From the NCBI GenBank assembly GCA_050013615.1, contig JBEKEX010000050.1:1-20624 (forward strand): 20,624 bases of DNA, in the 5' to 3' direction. Shown one piece after another: positions 7,745 through 15,240 of the stretch. Numbering within the stretch: position 1 is the stretch's first letter; each line of letters starts with the position of its first letter. Both the position numbers and the translations under genes were made by a program. The notes under the pieces were generated by a model that saw only the letters and a program-made list of their open reading frames with translations, searched no databases and had not been told where the DNA came from. This DNA is from JBEKEX01 sp050013615. Lineage in GTDB: Bacteria; Chloroflexota; Anaerolineae; Anaerolineales; Anaerolineaceae.

Positions 7745-8590
7745 ATGAGCGAATATACAACTCTAGAAGAGATCGATCGTGCAGTTGAAGCAGTCCGCAA
7801 ACAAACTTCCCAGAAGCCGACCGTTGCAATGATCTTGGGATCTGGTCTGGGCGGGTTGGCGGATTCTGTTCAAAAAGCTGATGTCATTTCGTACGAGGAT
7901 ATCCCTGGTTGGCCGGTACCCACAGTGTTGGGACATAAAGGCCGACTGGTCATCGGAAATCTCGAAAACACCACGGTGATGGTTATGCAGGGGCGGAGCC
8001 ATTATTATGAGGGCAACAGCATGGCGAAGATCACTTTCCCCATCCGGGTGATGCAGCGCATGGGAATAGAAACGTTGATCGTTACCAATGCTGCCGGGGC
8101 TATCAATGGATCGTTTGCACCCGGGGATGTGATGCTGATCACTGACCAGATCAACCTGATTGGGATGGCCGGTTTGAACCCGCTGTGCGGCCCGAACCTG
8201 GATGAATTTGGCGAGCGGTTCCCTGACATGAGCCAGGCCTATGATCTACATTTATTGGGTCTGGCAAAACAGGCAGCTCACGAGGCACACATCGATTATC
8301 GGGAAGGCGTATATATTTGTCTGTCAGGACCATCGTTCGAATCACCCGCCGACTTGCGTTTCTTGCGCGTGACTGGCGCCGATGCTGTCGGTATGTCGAC
8401 GGTGCCTGAAGTGATCGTTGCGCGACATGGCCGGATGCATGTTTTGGGAATTTCAGGGATCAGCAACAAGGCCAACCTGGATGGCAGCACTGTTACCACA
8501 CATGAAGAGGTCTTGCGGGCGGGTGAAGTGATCGTCCCGAAACTCGAAGGCATTATTCGCGGAGTATTGAGAAAGTCGGGGAAGGCTTGA
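7745..8590 (+). CDS. punA: Purine nucleoside phosphorylase, trimeric (PNP/MTAP family)
   Basis: Phosphorolyses inosine/guanosine and their deoxy forms to free base and (deoxy)ribose-1-phosphate in purine salvage. It has 281 aa, the usual length for the homotrimeric class. Visible motifs: LGSGLG (31-36) and GHKGR (63-67) for phosphate; GRSHYYEG (83-90); VTNAAGAIN (113-121); GPSFESPAD (195-203), with E199; VGMSTVPE (215-222); and GISNKAN (238-244). E199 and N241 match the Glu and Asn that contact 6-oxopurines in trimeric PNPs, so hypoxanthine/guanine nucleosides are more likely than methylthioadenosine. It has its own promoter and a strong ribosome binding site. The next gene starts 68 nt downstream, also with its own promoter-like element. 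Confidence 0.95.
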   Translation: MSEYTTLEEIDRAVEAVRKQTSQKPTVAMILGSGLGGLADSVQKADVISYEDIPGWPVPTVLGHKGRLVIGNLENTTVMVMQGRSHYYEGNSMAKITFPIRVMQRMGIETLIVTNAAGAINGSFAPGDVMLITDQINLIGMAGLNPLCGPNLDEFGERFPDMSQAYDLHLLGLAKQAAHEAHIDYREGVYICLSGPSFESPADLRFLRVTGADAVGMSTVPEVIVARHGRMHVLGISGISNKANLDGSTVTTHEEVLRAGEVIVPKLEGIIRGVLRKSGKA

Positions 8591-8640
8591 AGATTCGTCG
8601 TTATAAGGAAGTTCGAAATCGTTAAGGTTAAATTGAATAA

Positions 8641-8649
8641 TGGTATAGT
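8641..8649 (+). promoter_or_regulatory. Extended -10 promoter element before the 230-aa membrane protein
   Basis: TGGTATAGT is an extended -10 (TATAGT at 8644-8649) ending only 9 nt before the ATG at 8659. Transcription would start about 7 nt downstream of the hexamer, near 8656, at or within a few bases of the start codon. Confidence 0.45.
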
Positions 8650-8658
8650 TGGCGTTGC

Positions 8659-9351
8659 ATGATACAGTTGCTTAAATTTCTGATCAATTATGAAGTTCTC
8701 GTCTATATTGCTGGGGGGGTGCTGGAAGTTGTATTTGTACACCGCCTCTTGTCGGCCCTGGCTGAATGGCATTCTGCAACTTTTGGATTGGAAAAAGAAG
8801 TCGCTCAACGCCAGTTTGCCAATTCTTTGACGGTAGTCATCCTGGTAGGACTATTCGTGTTGGCAGAGTTTATATTGGCTACTTTCGCTCCGGCCAAGCT
8901 GGCAGGGCTTAACCCAATCGCCACGCCGACGGTCGATCTTTCAGCGACTTCCACTCCGGCGCCATCGACCACAGGCACCGTCGGTCCAACGTCCGCTCCG
9001 GATCTGTCTCAAGTCTCGTCAACCGTGACCTCTGAGGGTTGTTTGCCGGGGCAGATCGAATGGACCAACCCGAAGGCCGGGGATGCCATTAGTGGCAGCG
9101 TGGATCTCAAAGGTACGGTCAATGTGTCCGGCCTTGGGTATTACAAATTCGAATTCCGGCAGGTCGGCCAGGATACCTGGACCACCATCGCCGGGAACAG
9201 CACACCGGTGATCGACAGCTCTCTGGGTGCCAGTTGGGACACCACACAATATCCAGCGGGAGATTATCAATTACGGTTGGTTGTTTCGGATAGCCAGGGT
9301 AATATATCTTTTCCGGCGTGCGTTATTTCAGTCCAGATTCTTTCCCAGTAA
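8659..9351 (+). CDS. Two-TM surface protein with Thr/Pro linker and Ig-like domain
   Basis: Function unknown, 230 aa. Two hydrophobic helices (about 10-30 and 57-77) flank a charged loop. A Ser/Thr/Pro/Ala-rich linker follows (about 86-125), then a beta-rich C-terminal domain (about 128-230). That domain has the pattern WTNPKAGDAISGSVDLKGT, a WDTTQYPAGDYQLRLVV strand pair and a closing GN, typical of Ig-like extracellular modules often seen in Chloroflexota envelope proteins. C128 and C221 sit at the two edges of this domain and could form a disulfide, consistent with an exported location. No catalytic motif is seen. The ATG has no Shine-Dalgarno site. The gene lies 15 nt before the acetyltransferase gene, probably in one operon with it and the 7TM protein. 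Confidence 0.8.
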   Translation: MIQLLKFLINYEVLVYIAGGVLEVVFVHRLLSALAEWHSATFGLEKEVAQRQFANSLTVVILVGLFVLAEFILATFAPAKLAGLNPIATPTVDLSATSTPAPSTTGTVGPTSAPDLSQVSSTVTSEGCLPGQIEWTNPKAGDAISGSVDLKGTVNVSGLGYYKFEFRQVGQDTWTTIAGNSTPVIDSSLGASWDTTQYPAGDYQLRLVVSDSQGNISFPACVISVQILSQ

Positions 9352-9366
9352 TATTGAGGAAATGGT

Positions 9367-9903
9367 ATGCCAAAGATTGAGATTCGACCTGCTGTTTCTG
9401 ATGACTTGGAAGCACTGATGGCTCTGGACCATTCTGTAGAAACCAACTATGTCTGGCAGATGGAAAGCAGGTATGAAGACGATCAATACAATATTCAATT
9501 TTGCCAGGTCAAGTTGCCGCACGAAGTACGCATCCCTTATCCACGTCCCCCGGAAGTATTGCGTGAGGATTGGAAAAAGCGATCCCTAATCCTCGTGGGT
9601 GCAATCGGGAACAAGGCAATCAGTTATATCGATTTATTCATCCAACCGGCTGCACCCATTGTCTGGGTGCTGGATTTGGTGGTGCAGGATTCTTCACGCC
9701 GGCAAGGTATTGGCACGGCTTTGCTGCTGGCAGCTCAGGAATGGGCGCGCCAACGCAAATTACGCAGTATGATGTTGGAAATTCAGCCAAAGAACCATCC
9801 GGCCATTTGTCTAGCACGCAAACTCCGTTTCGAGTTCTCGGGCTACAACGATCATTATTATTCCAATCAGGATATCGCATTATTCTTTGCCCGTTATTTA
9901 TGA
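9367..9903 (+). CDS. GNAT-family N-acetyltransferase
   Basis: Predicted transfer of an acetyl group from acetyl-CoA to an amine; substrate unknown. It has 178 aa. The acetyl-CoA pyrophosphate-binding motif A reads RRQGIGTALL (111-120) after the strand VWVLDLVVQ. Motif B is suggested by the C-terminal NHPAICLARKLRFEFSGY segment (143-160), which resembles RimI-like protein acetyltransferases. The N-terminal half (about 25-75) carries an acidic/aromatic insert that probably shapes the substrate site. ATG 9367 has GAGGA (9356-9360) 6 nt upstream. It sits between the Ig-like membrane protein and the 7TM sensor with gaps of 15 and 24 nt, which suggests co-transcription; whether the three work together is unknown. 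Confidence 0.85.
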   Translation: MPKIEIRPAVSDDLEALMALDHSVETNYVWQMESRYEDDQYNIQFCQVKLPHEVRIPYPRPPEVLREDWKKRSLILVGAIGNKAISYIDLFIQPAAPIVWVLDLVVQDSSRRQGIGTALLLAAQEWARQRKLRSMMLEIQPKNHPAICLARKLRFEFSGYNDHYYSNQDIALFFARYL

Positions 9904-9927
9904 GTCAAAAGGGTAAATTTTTTTCAT

Positions 9928-11835
9928 ATGGACATTATCCAGTTTGGGATTATCGGTGTCATCAAAACAACCAGTCAGGTGTTGACTGCCGGTATTGCCA
10001 TCACCGCTTTTTCGCTGTTGCTGTATTCGTTTTCCTTCAACTTGCATGATCGGGTGGTTAGATCGTTTATCCTGATCCTGGCCAGCGTGGTGTTCGTCTT
10101 TACGACAGAGGCCCTGCGGACGACCGCCGTGCAGGATTGGGAAGTGGAGATCTGGCTCAAATTACAATGGGTGGGGATCGTCCTGCTCCCAGCTTTCTAC
10201 ATCGATTTTTCTGACGCGCTGCTCGAATCCACCGGCAAACCCAGCCGTTGGCGACGGCGTTGGGCAGTGCGCGGTGCCTATGCACTTTCATTCGGCTTTT
10301 TACTGCTCTTGCCATCCAATTTACTGGTGGGGCAACTCGTCATGGATCAGCAGGTTGAGCCGTACCTGGCAAGCACGTTCCTGACCAATGTCTTCACGCT
10401 ATATTATTTGGCCGTGATGGTTGTTACCTGGATCAACTTTATCCGTGCCTACCGCAGAACAGTGACCTCCACCAGCAGGCGGCGAATGGCTTATTTGTTG
10501 ATCGGCGCCACTGCACCTGCACTTGGCTCGTTCCCACTCTTGATCTTTGGCTCGGAGTTGGCCGAAAATTACCTGCTCCTCTTCTGGATCGTATCCATCG
10601 TCAGTGACAGCCTGGTCGGTGTCTTGGTGGTCGTCATGGCCTATGCGGTCTCGTTCTTCGGCCTCCGTTCGCCAGACCGGGTGGTGAAGAGCCACTTGCT
10701 GCGCTGGATCATGCGCGGCCCGGTGACGGCGGTGATCACGTTGGGTGTCACCACGGTAGTCCGACGCGCTGGAGAAGTGATGGGATCTCCCTATACTGCC
10801 TGGGTGCCCATTGTCATGGTGACCACCGTCGTACTGTTGGAATATTTGATCACTTTAGTCGGGCCGCTGGTACAGCGCTGGTTGTTCTATGGCAATGATT
10901 CCGCCGACCTGGAATTGATCCAAACCATGGAAGATCGGTTGCTGACGCGCAATGATCTGACCCAATTCCTGGAGACGATCCTGGCATCCGTCTGTGACCG
11001 TCTGCAAGCCGCCGGGGCCTACGTGGTTGCTCTCGGTCCGGAAAAATTGGAGTTGGTGGTTAAAGTCGGTAAGATCCAGGTCAGCGATCTGACTTCGACA
11101 GGCGAGTTATATCAAATGGCCCTTCAAAGTGATGTTTTAGAAGCCTATGTTCGCCAAGACCATAGCTTTATCGCCCCCATCCGGGATGGTCAGCATGAGG
11201 AACAGAAGGAATTGCTTGGGTTGATGGTGGTCGGTGGGATTGAACGGACGGAGCCGGATGAGGATCTACGTAAATTCTTCGCCACGATGATCGCTAGCAC
11301 CGGGATGGCACTGCGTGACCGCTTGACGCAGGAACAGGTCTTCCGTTCTTTGCAAACTTTAAGTCCCCAGGTAGAATTGATCCAACAGTTGCGGGCTGCC
11401 GGTCGTTACGATCGTGAAGGCATATTATTGAAAGAGGAAGAACTGGCGCTTGAAACTGTTTCGCCATGGGCAAAGGACGCACTGACCCATTACTGGGGAG
11501 GCCCTGGGCTTACCGAGAGTCCGTTGTTACGGTTGCAGGTGGTGCAAGATGCGTTGGAAGACCACGAAAATAATCCTGCAAATGCACTGCGTGCCATCTT
11601 AAAGAACGTTATCGAGCACCTTAAGCCGGAAGGTGAGCGGCATTATACCGGCGAATGGATACTTTACAATATTTTGTCGATGAAGTTCATGGAAGGGAAA
11701 AAGGTCCGCGAGATTGCGCTCAAACTGGCGATCTCTGAAGCGGATATGTATCGAAAGCAACGTGTTGCGATCGATGAAGTAGCAAAAACTTTGATCGAGA
11801 TGGAACGGCAAGCACGCCATGCTTCCACATCGTAA
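9928..11835 (+). CDS. 7TM-type membrane sensor with GAF-like and C-terminal HTH domains
   Basis: Function not established, 635 aa. The N-terminal half is membranous, with about eight or nine hydrophobic segments (near 20-37, 45-62, 79-96, 114-132, 150-173, 187-207, 217-245, 262-280, 293-313). It resembles the 7TM sensor module found at the start of many histidine kinases. A cytosolic GAF-like domain follows (about 325-465). The C-terminus (about 535-630) is helical and charged and contains REIALKLAISEADMYRKQR (594-612), a helix-turn-helix of sigma-4/LuxR-like appearance. No H-box, kinase ATP-binding motifs, GGDEF, EAL or phosphatase motif is seen, so it is not a kinase. A membrane-tethered one-component regulator is the simplest reading, but DNA binding is inferred. 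The start ATG has only a weak AAAGGG 14 nt upstream. Confidence 0.8.
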   Translation: MDIIQFGIIGVIKTTSQVLTAGIAITAFSLLLYSFSFNLHDRVVRSFILILASVVFVFTTEALRTTAVQDWEVEIWLKLQWVGIVLLPAFYIDFSDALLESTGKPSRWRRRWAVRGAYALSFGFLLLLPSNLLVGQLVMDQQVEPYLASTFLTNVFTLYYLAVMVVTWINFIRAYRRTVTSTSRRRMAYLLIGATAPALGSFPLLIFGSELAENYLLLFWIVSIVSDSLVGVLVVVMAYAVSFFGLRSPDRVVKSHLLRWIMRGPVTAVITLGVTTVVRRAGEVMGSPYTAWVPIVMVTTVVLLEYLITLVGPLVQRWLFYGNDSADLELIQTMEDRLLTRNDLTQFLETILASVCDRLQAAGAYVVALGPEKLELVVKVGKIQVSDLTSTGELYQMALQSDVLEAYVRQDHSFIAPIRDGQHEEQKELLGLMVVGGIERTEPDEDLRKFFATMIASTGMALRDRLTQEQVFRSLQTLSPQVELIQQLRAAGRYDREGILLKEEELALETVSPWAKDALTHYWGGPGLTESPLLRLQVVQDALEDHENNPANALRAILKNVIEHLKPEGERHYTGEWILYNILSMKFMEGKKVREIALKLAISEADMYRKQRVAIDEVAKTLIEMERQARHASTS

Positions 11836-11847
11836 TACTCGACAGAA

Positions 11848-11876
11848 TTGCAATTTTTATGTAATATTAAGATACT
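11848..11876 (+). promoter_or_regulatory. Candidate promoter for the S1 protein-ftsK operon
   Basis: TTGCAA (11848-11853) and GATACT (11871-11876) are separated by 17 nt, each matching consensus at four or more positions. They lie in the 94-nt gap before the S1 gene. The -35 overlaps a 10-nt palindrome, AATTGCAATT (11846-11855). Confidence 0.4.
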
Positions 11877-11929
11877 TACTTTGGTTACGCTTGTCTCTTA
11901 TCCGTGTTGGGATTCGAGGGAGGTGACGG

Positions 11930-12874
11930 ATGTTTTCGAAGCCAGTTTATTCGGGGGAAGATGAGGTTCCAGAGACCGACGAAGGCTGGTGGTCGGCAGT
12001 TCTTGCTGAAGAAGAACCCTACGAAGAGAAGCAAAAAGATGATGCCGCCAAAACGGTGATCTCAATTCCGTTGGCAAAGATGGAGTGGGACCATATCCAG
12101 GAAATTTTTGAACGGGATGAGATCATTTGCTTGAATGTTCACGGTTTCAACCGGGGCGGTTTGCTGGTGCAGGGCGAAGCAATCCAGGGGTTTGTACCCA
12201 TATCTCACTTGGTAAACATGCCATCCAATGCAAGCGAAGAGAACCGCAGGAAAATACTGAGCGATTATGTGGGTAAGTGCATTCAGGTTAAAGTGATCGA
12301 ATGTGACCCGCATGAAGAGCGTGTGGTGTTCTCTGAACGGGCGGCACAGGCCGGAGAAGGTAAGCGCAAGGTCCTGTTTATGTCACTGACACCAGGCTGT
12401 ATTGTCAGCGGCACGGTTACCAATGTGACCCGTTTCGGTGCATTTGTCGACCTGGGCGGAGTGGAAGGCCTGGTGCACGTCTCCGAGCTTTCGTGGGGCA
12501 GAGTAGAGCGTCCCGACCAGTTTTTGAAAGTTGGGGAGACAATACATGTCCAAGTGCTGCAAGTGAGCGCCGAAAATTCGCGCATTGCACTCAGCCTAAA
12601 ACGATTAGCTCCCAATCCGTGGGAGAAACTGGCACAGCAATTCAAAGCCGGTGATGTAGTGCCGGCTACGGTAACTTCCATGACCCGCTTCGGCGCTTTC
12701 GCCCGACTGGAAGAAGGTATCGAAGGCTTGATCCATGTGTCATCCATTAGGATGCCGCCGGGATTGACGGATATCCATGAATTGCTGAGCACCGGCCAGG
12801 AAATTAAGGTATGCATTTTGCACCTGGATGCAGAACGGAGGCGCCTTGGCCTGGGTCTGGTGCAAACTGAATGA
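11930..12874 (+). CDS. S1-domain RNA-binding protein (RpsA-like, three S1 repeats)
   Basis: Probably binds single-stranded RNA, either on the ribosome as an S1-like protein or in another RNA process. It has 314 aa. An acidic N-terminal tail (about 10-40) is followed by three S1 OB-fold repeats near 62-136, 155-225 and 239-311. The second and third carry the full signature, RFGAFVDL...GLVHVSEL (168-187) and RFGAFARL...GLIHVSSI (253-273). The first is divergent, with FNRGGLLV at 73-80 and GFVPISHL at 87-94. GGAGGTGA (11919-11926) lies 3 nt before the ATG. The stop overlaps the ftsK start as ATGA, so the two are co-translated. With three repeats it is shorter than proteobacterial S1 (six) and resembles the short S1 homologues of many other phyla. 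I leave the symbol blank because the ribosomal role is not shown. Confidence 0.88.
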   Translation: MFSKPVYSGEDEVPETDEGWWSAVLAEEEPYEEKQKDDAAKTVISIPLAKMEWDHIQEIFERDEIICLNVHGFNRGGLLVQGEAIQGFVPISHLVNMPSNASEENRRKILSDYVGKCIQVKVIECDPHEERVVFSERAAQAGEGKRKVLFMSLTPGCIVSGTVTNVTRFGAFVDLGGVEGLVHVSELSWGRVERPDQFLKVGETIHVQVLQVSAENSRIALSLKRLAPNPWEKLAQQFKAGDVVPATVTSMTRFGAFARLEEGIEGLIHVSSIRMPPGLTDIHELLSTGQEIKVCILHLDAERRRLGLGLVQTE

Positions 12875-15099
12875 CTAATCGCCCGACGGAACATACTGAA
12901 AGATCATCCCGTTCGACAAAACCAACATCTTTTCTGCGTGAACCGCAAGAAGATGATCGTTGGTTGCGTTTTTGGTCGACCATGGATCGATTCGGTTGGG
13001 ACGTTCTAGCCGTTCTATTGTTCCTTTGGTCACTGCTTAGTCTATTTGGTTTGTCGGGTTTGACTGAAGGCACTTGGGTTGGCTATTGGACCCATATTTT
13101 GCAGACCGGCTTTGGATGGGGGAGCATCTTCGTCATTATTTTCCTGGCTTTCCTGGGCTTCCTGGCCCTTCGACGACATTTTCCGTCATTACCTGAATTT
13201 GCCCTGAGCCGTACTTTATCGCTGGAGCTGTTGGCGTTGGTATTAGTGGCACTTTTCTCCTTGTTCGATGGGCTGAACATGGCGGACGCCGAGGCGGGTT
13301 CTGCCGGCGGAGTGGTTGGTTGGGGGCTGGCAACATTGTTCTCCCGTATCATTCCAGTGCCATTCATTACAATCTTATTGGTCATCTTGGGAATTTTCCT
13401 GGCCGCCAATGGTTTTGGACTGATGGGCCTTCTGACCAGAATTTTAGAAGGTCGGCCGGGGACGGAACCTTCGGCGCCAAAACCTTTTACAGAGGAACAG
13501 TTCCCATCGGAAAAGCCGACAGAACTCGAAAAGCGACTACCCAGGCAACCGGTATCCAGACCAAAACCTGCCGGGCATCCGGTACCTTCTCTAGGGCAGA
13601 TGGAAACCTCCAAGGCGCTGCCCGTTTTGGAGCGCGACGACCGCTTGCCGCCACTTAACCTGCTCATCAACGACCAATCTTCCCGACCGGATGAAGAAGC
13701 CATCCGAACCACCGCGCTTCAGATCGAGCAAAGCCTGGCCGAATTTGGCGTCCCGGCGAAGGTCGTTGGCTATCGAGTAGGGCCGACGGTGACGCAATAT
13801 GCGGTGGAACCCGGTTTCACGGAAAAACCTGGCACGGAAGGGGAAGTGCAACGGCAAAAAGTACGGGTATCTCAAATTGCCAATTTGTCGCGCGATCTGG
13901 CACTGGCATTATCAGCAGAGCGTTTGCGGATCGAAGCCCCAGTCCCAGGGCGGTCTTACGTAGGCATCGAAGTGCCCAACCAACACAATTCGATTGTCCG
14001 TTTAAGGCCCTTACTCGAATCGGAAGCTTTTCAACGCCTGGGATCGCCGCTCGCCATCGCACTGGGCAGGGACGTTTCAGGGGCACCGGTAGTGGCTGAC
14101 CTGGCGCGCATGCCGCATTTGCTGATCGCAGGCACGACGGGTTCCGGTAAGTCGGTTTGCATCGCTGCATTGACCACGTGCCTTGTAATGAACAATGCAC
14201 CGTCTGATTTGCGCATAGCCATGTTGGACCCCAAGATGGTCGAGCTGGTACGCTTCAACGGATTGCCGCATCTTCTGGGAAAGGTGGAGACACAACAGGA
14301 ACGCATGTTGGGTGTCTTGCATTGGGCGCTGGCTGAGATGGATAACCGCTACCGTCTATTGGAGACCAACCGGGCGCGCGACCTGGAGGCCTACAACCGG
14401 AAGATGCAGCGGCGCAAGCAGGAAACATTACCACGCATCGTCATCTTGATTGATGAGTTGGCCGATTTGATGATGAGTAGCCCCGACCAGACCGAACATA
14501 GCCTGGTGCGGTTGGCACAAATGGCGCGCGCGACGGGGATTCACCTGGTGTTGGCAACGCAACGTCCCAGCACGGACGTGGTGACAGGCCTGATCAAAGC
14601 CAATTTCCCGGCGCGCATTGCTTTTACGGTGGCATCATCGGTTGATTCGCGAGTTATCTTGGATATGAATGGGGCAGAAACCCTGTTGGGCAAGGGTGAT
14701 ATGCTATTTCTTAACCCTGAAGTTGGCAATTTGCAGCGCACACAGGGCGTGATCGTGACAGACCATGAAGTGAAGAAAGTGGTCTCGTTTTGGCAGAAGA
14801 TGTCCCCGGTCGAAGAAAGTGCTGCGGCGCCGTGGGAGGATCTGTTGGTCGAGGCAGACGAGTCATCGGATGACCTGATCGAACAGGCCATCGAAATCGT
14901 GAGCAAGACGCAGCATGCCAGCGCCTCGTTGCTGCAGCGCCGCCTGCGGATCGGTTTTCCACGTGCTGCCCACTTGATCGATGAGTTGGAAGAGCGCGGC
15001 GTGATCGGTCCGGCCCAGGTGGGTGGGCGCGAGCGTGAAGTATTGCTGTCACCGGATGATGTTACTGAATCACAAGAAGATTCCGATGAACAGGAATGA
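12871..15099 (+). CDS. ftsK: DNA translocase FtsK/SpoIIIE
   Basis: Septum-anchored hexameric ATPase that pumps chromosomal DNA through the closing division site. It has 742 aa. The N-terminal membrane anchor has four or five helices (about 43-63, 82-101, 116-134, 147-183), followed by a short polar, Pro-rich linker (about 195-255). The motor comprises the alpha domain (about 258-380) and the RecA-like beta domain. Walker A is GTTGSGKS (421-428), Walker B is VILIDE (524-529), and LATQRPSTDVVTGLIKANFP (561-580) is typical. The C-terminal winged-helix gamma domain (about 665-728), with SASLLQRRLRIGFPRAAHLI (685-703), reads oriented DNA motifs. The length fits SpoIIIE-type proteins with a short linker. 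ATG 12871 overlaps the S1 gene stop by 4 nt, so it probably depends on translation of that gene. Confidence 0.96.
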   Translation: MTNRPTEHTERSSRSTKPTSFLREPQEDDRWLRFWSTMDRFGWDVLAVLLFLWSLLSLFGLSGLTEGTWVGYWTHILQTGFGWGSIFVIIFLAFLGFLALRRHFPSLPEFALSRTLSLELLALVLVALFSLFDGLNMADAEAGSAGGVVGWGLATLFSRIIPVPFITILLVILGIFLAANGFGLMGLLTRILEGRPGTEPSAPKPFTEEQFPSEKPTELEKRLPRQPVSRPKPAGHPVPSLGQMETSKALPVLERDDRLPPLNLLINDQSSRPDEEAIRTTALQIEQSLAEFGVPAKVVGYRVGPTVTQYAVEPGFTEKPGTEGEVQRQKVRVSQIANLSRDLALALSAERLRIEAPVPGRSYVGIEVPNQHNSIVRLRPLLESEAFQRLGSPLAIALGRDVSGAPVVADLARMPHLLIAGTTGSGKSVCIAALTTCLVMNNAPSDLRIAMLDPKMVELVRFNGLPHLLGKVETQQERMLGVLHWALAEMDNRYRLLETNRARDLEAYNRKMQRRKQETLPRIVILIDELADLMMSSPDQTEHSLVRLAQMARATGIHLVLATQRPSTDVVTGLIKANFPARIAFTVASSVDSRVILDMNGAETLLGKGDMLFLNPEVGNLQRTQGVIVTDHEVKKVVSFWQKMSPVEESAAAPWEDLLVEADESSDDLIEQAIEIVSKTQHASASLLQRRLRIGFPRAAHLIDELEERGVIGPAQVGGREREVLLSPDDVTESQEDSDEQE

Positions 15100-15165
15100 A
15101 TGGCTCTGCCCAAAAGATATAAAAATGACCTGCCCTACGCCATTCTGAGGTTTAGAAGGATTTGC

Positions 15166-15194
15166 TTGACAGTTTCTTATTGCTAAGATAGCAT
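15166..15194 (+). promoter_or_regulatory. Candidate sigma-70-type promoter for the phosphatidyltransferase gene
   Basis: TTGACA (15166-15171) is a perfect -35. After 17 nt comes TAGCAT (15189-15194), matching four of six -10 positions. It lies in the 141-nt gap after ftsK, 46 nt before the TTG start, so the phosphatidyltransferase-lgt pair probably has its own transcript. Confidence 0.55.
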
Positions 15195-15240
15195 AGGGCA
15201 CGTTAGTGATATATTTAGCGAATGACATCGAAGGTGCATA

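Noticed and set aside
8296..8808. 170-codon minus-strand open frame across the punA end and the next gene
   Set aside because: It spans two confidently coding plus-strand genes and the promoter between them, and has no domain signature.
13083..13712. 209-codon minus-strand open frame inside ftsK
   Set aside because: Shadow of the hydrophobic and Pro-rich part of ftsK; low-complexity Ser/Lys/Arg translation without motifs.
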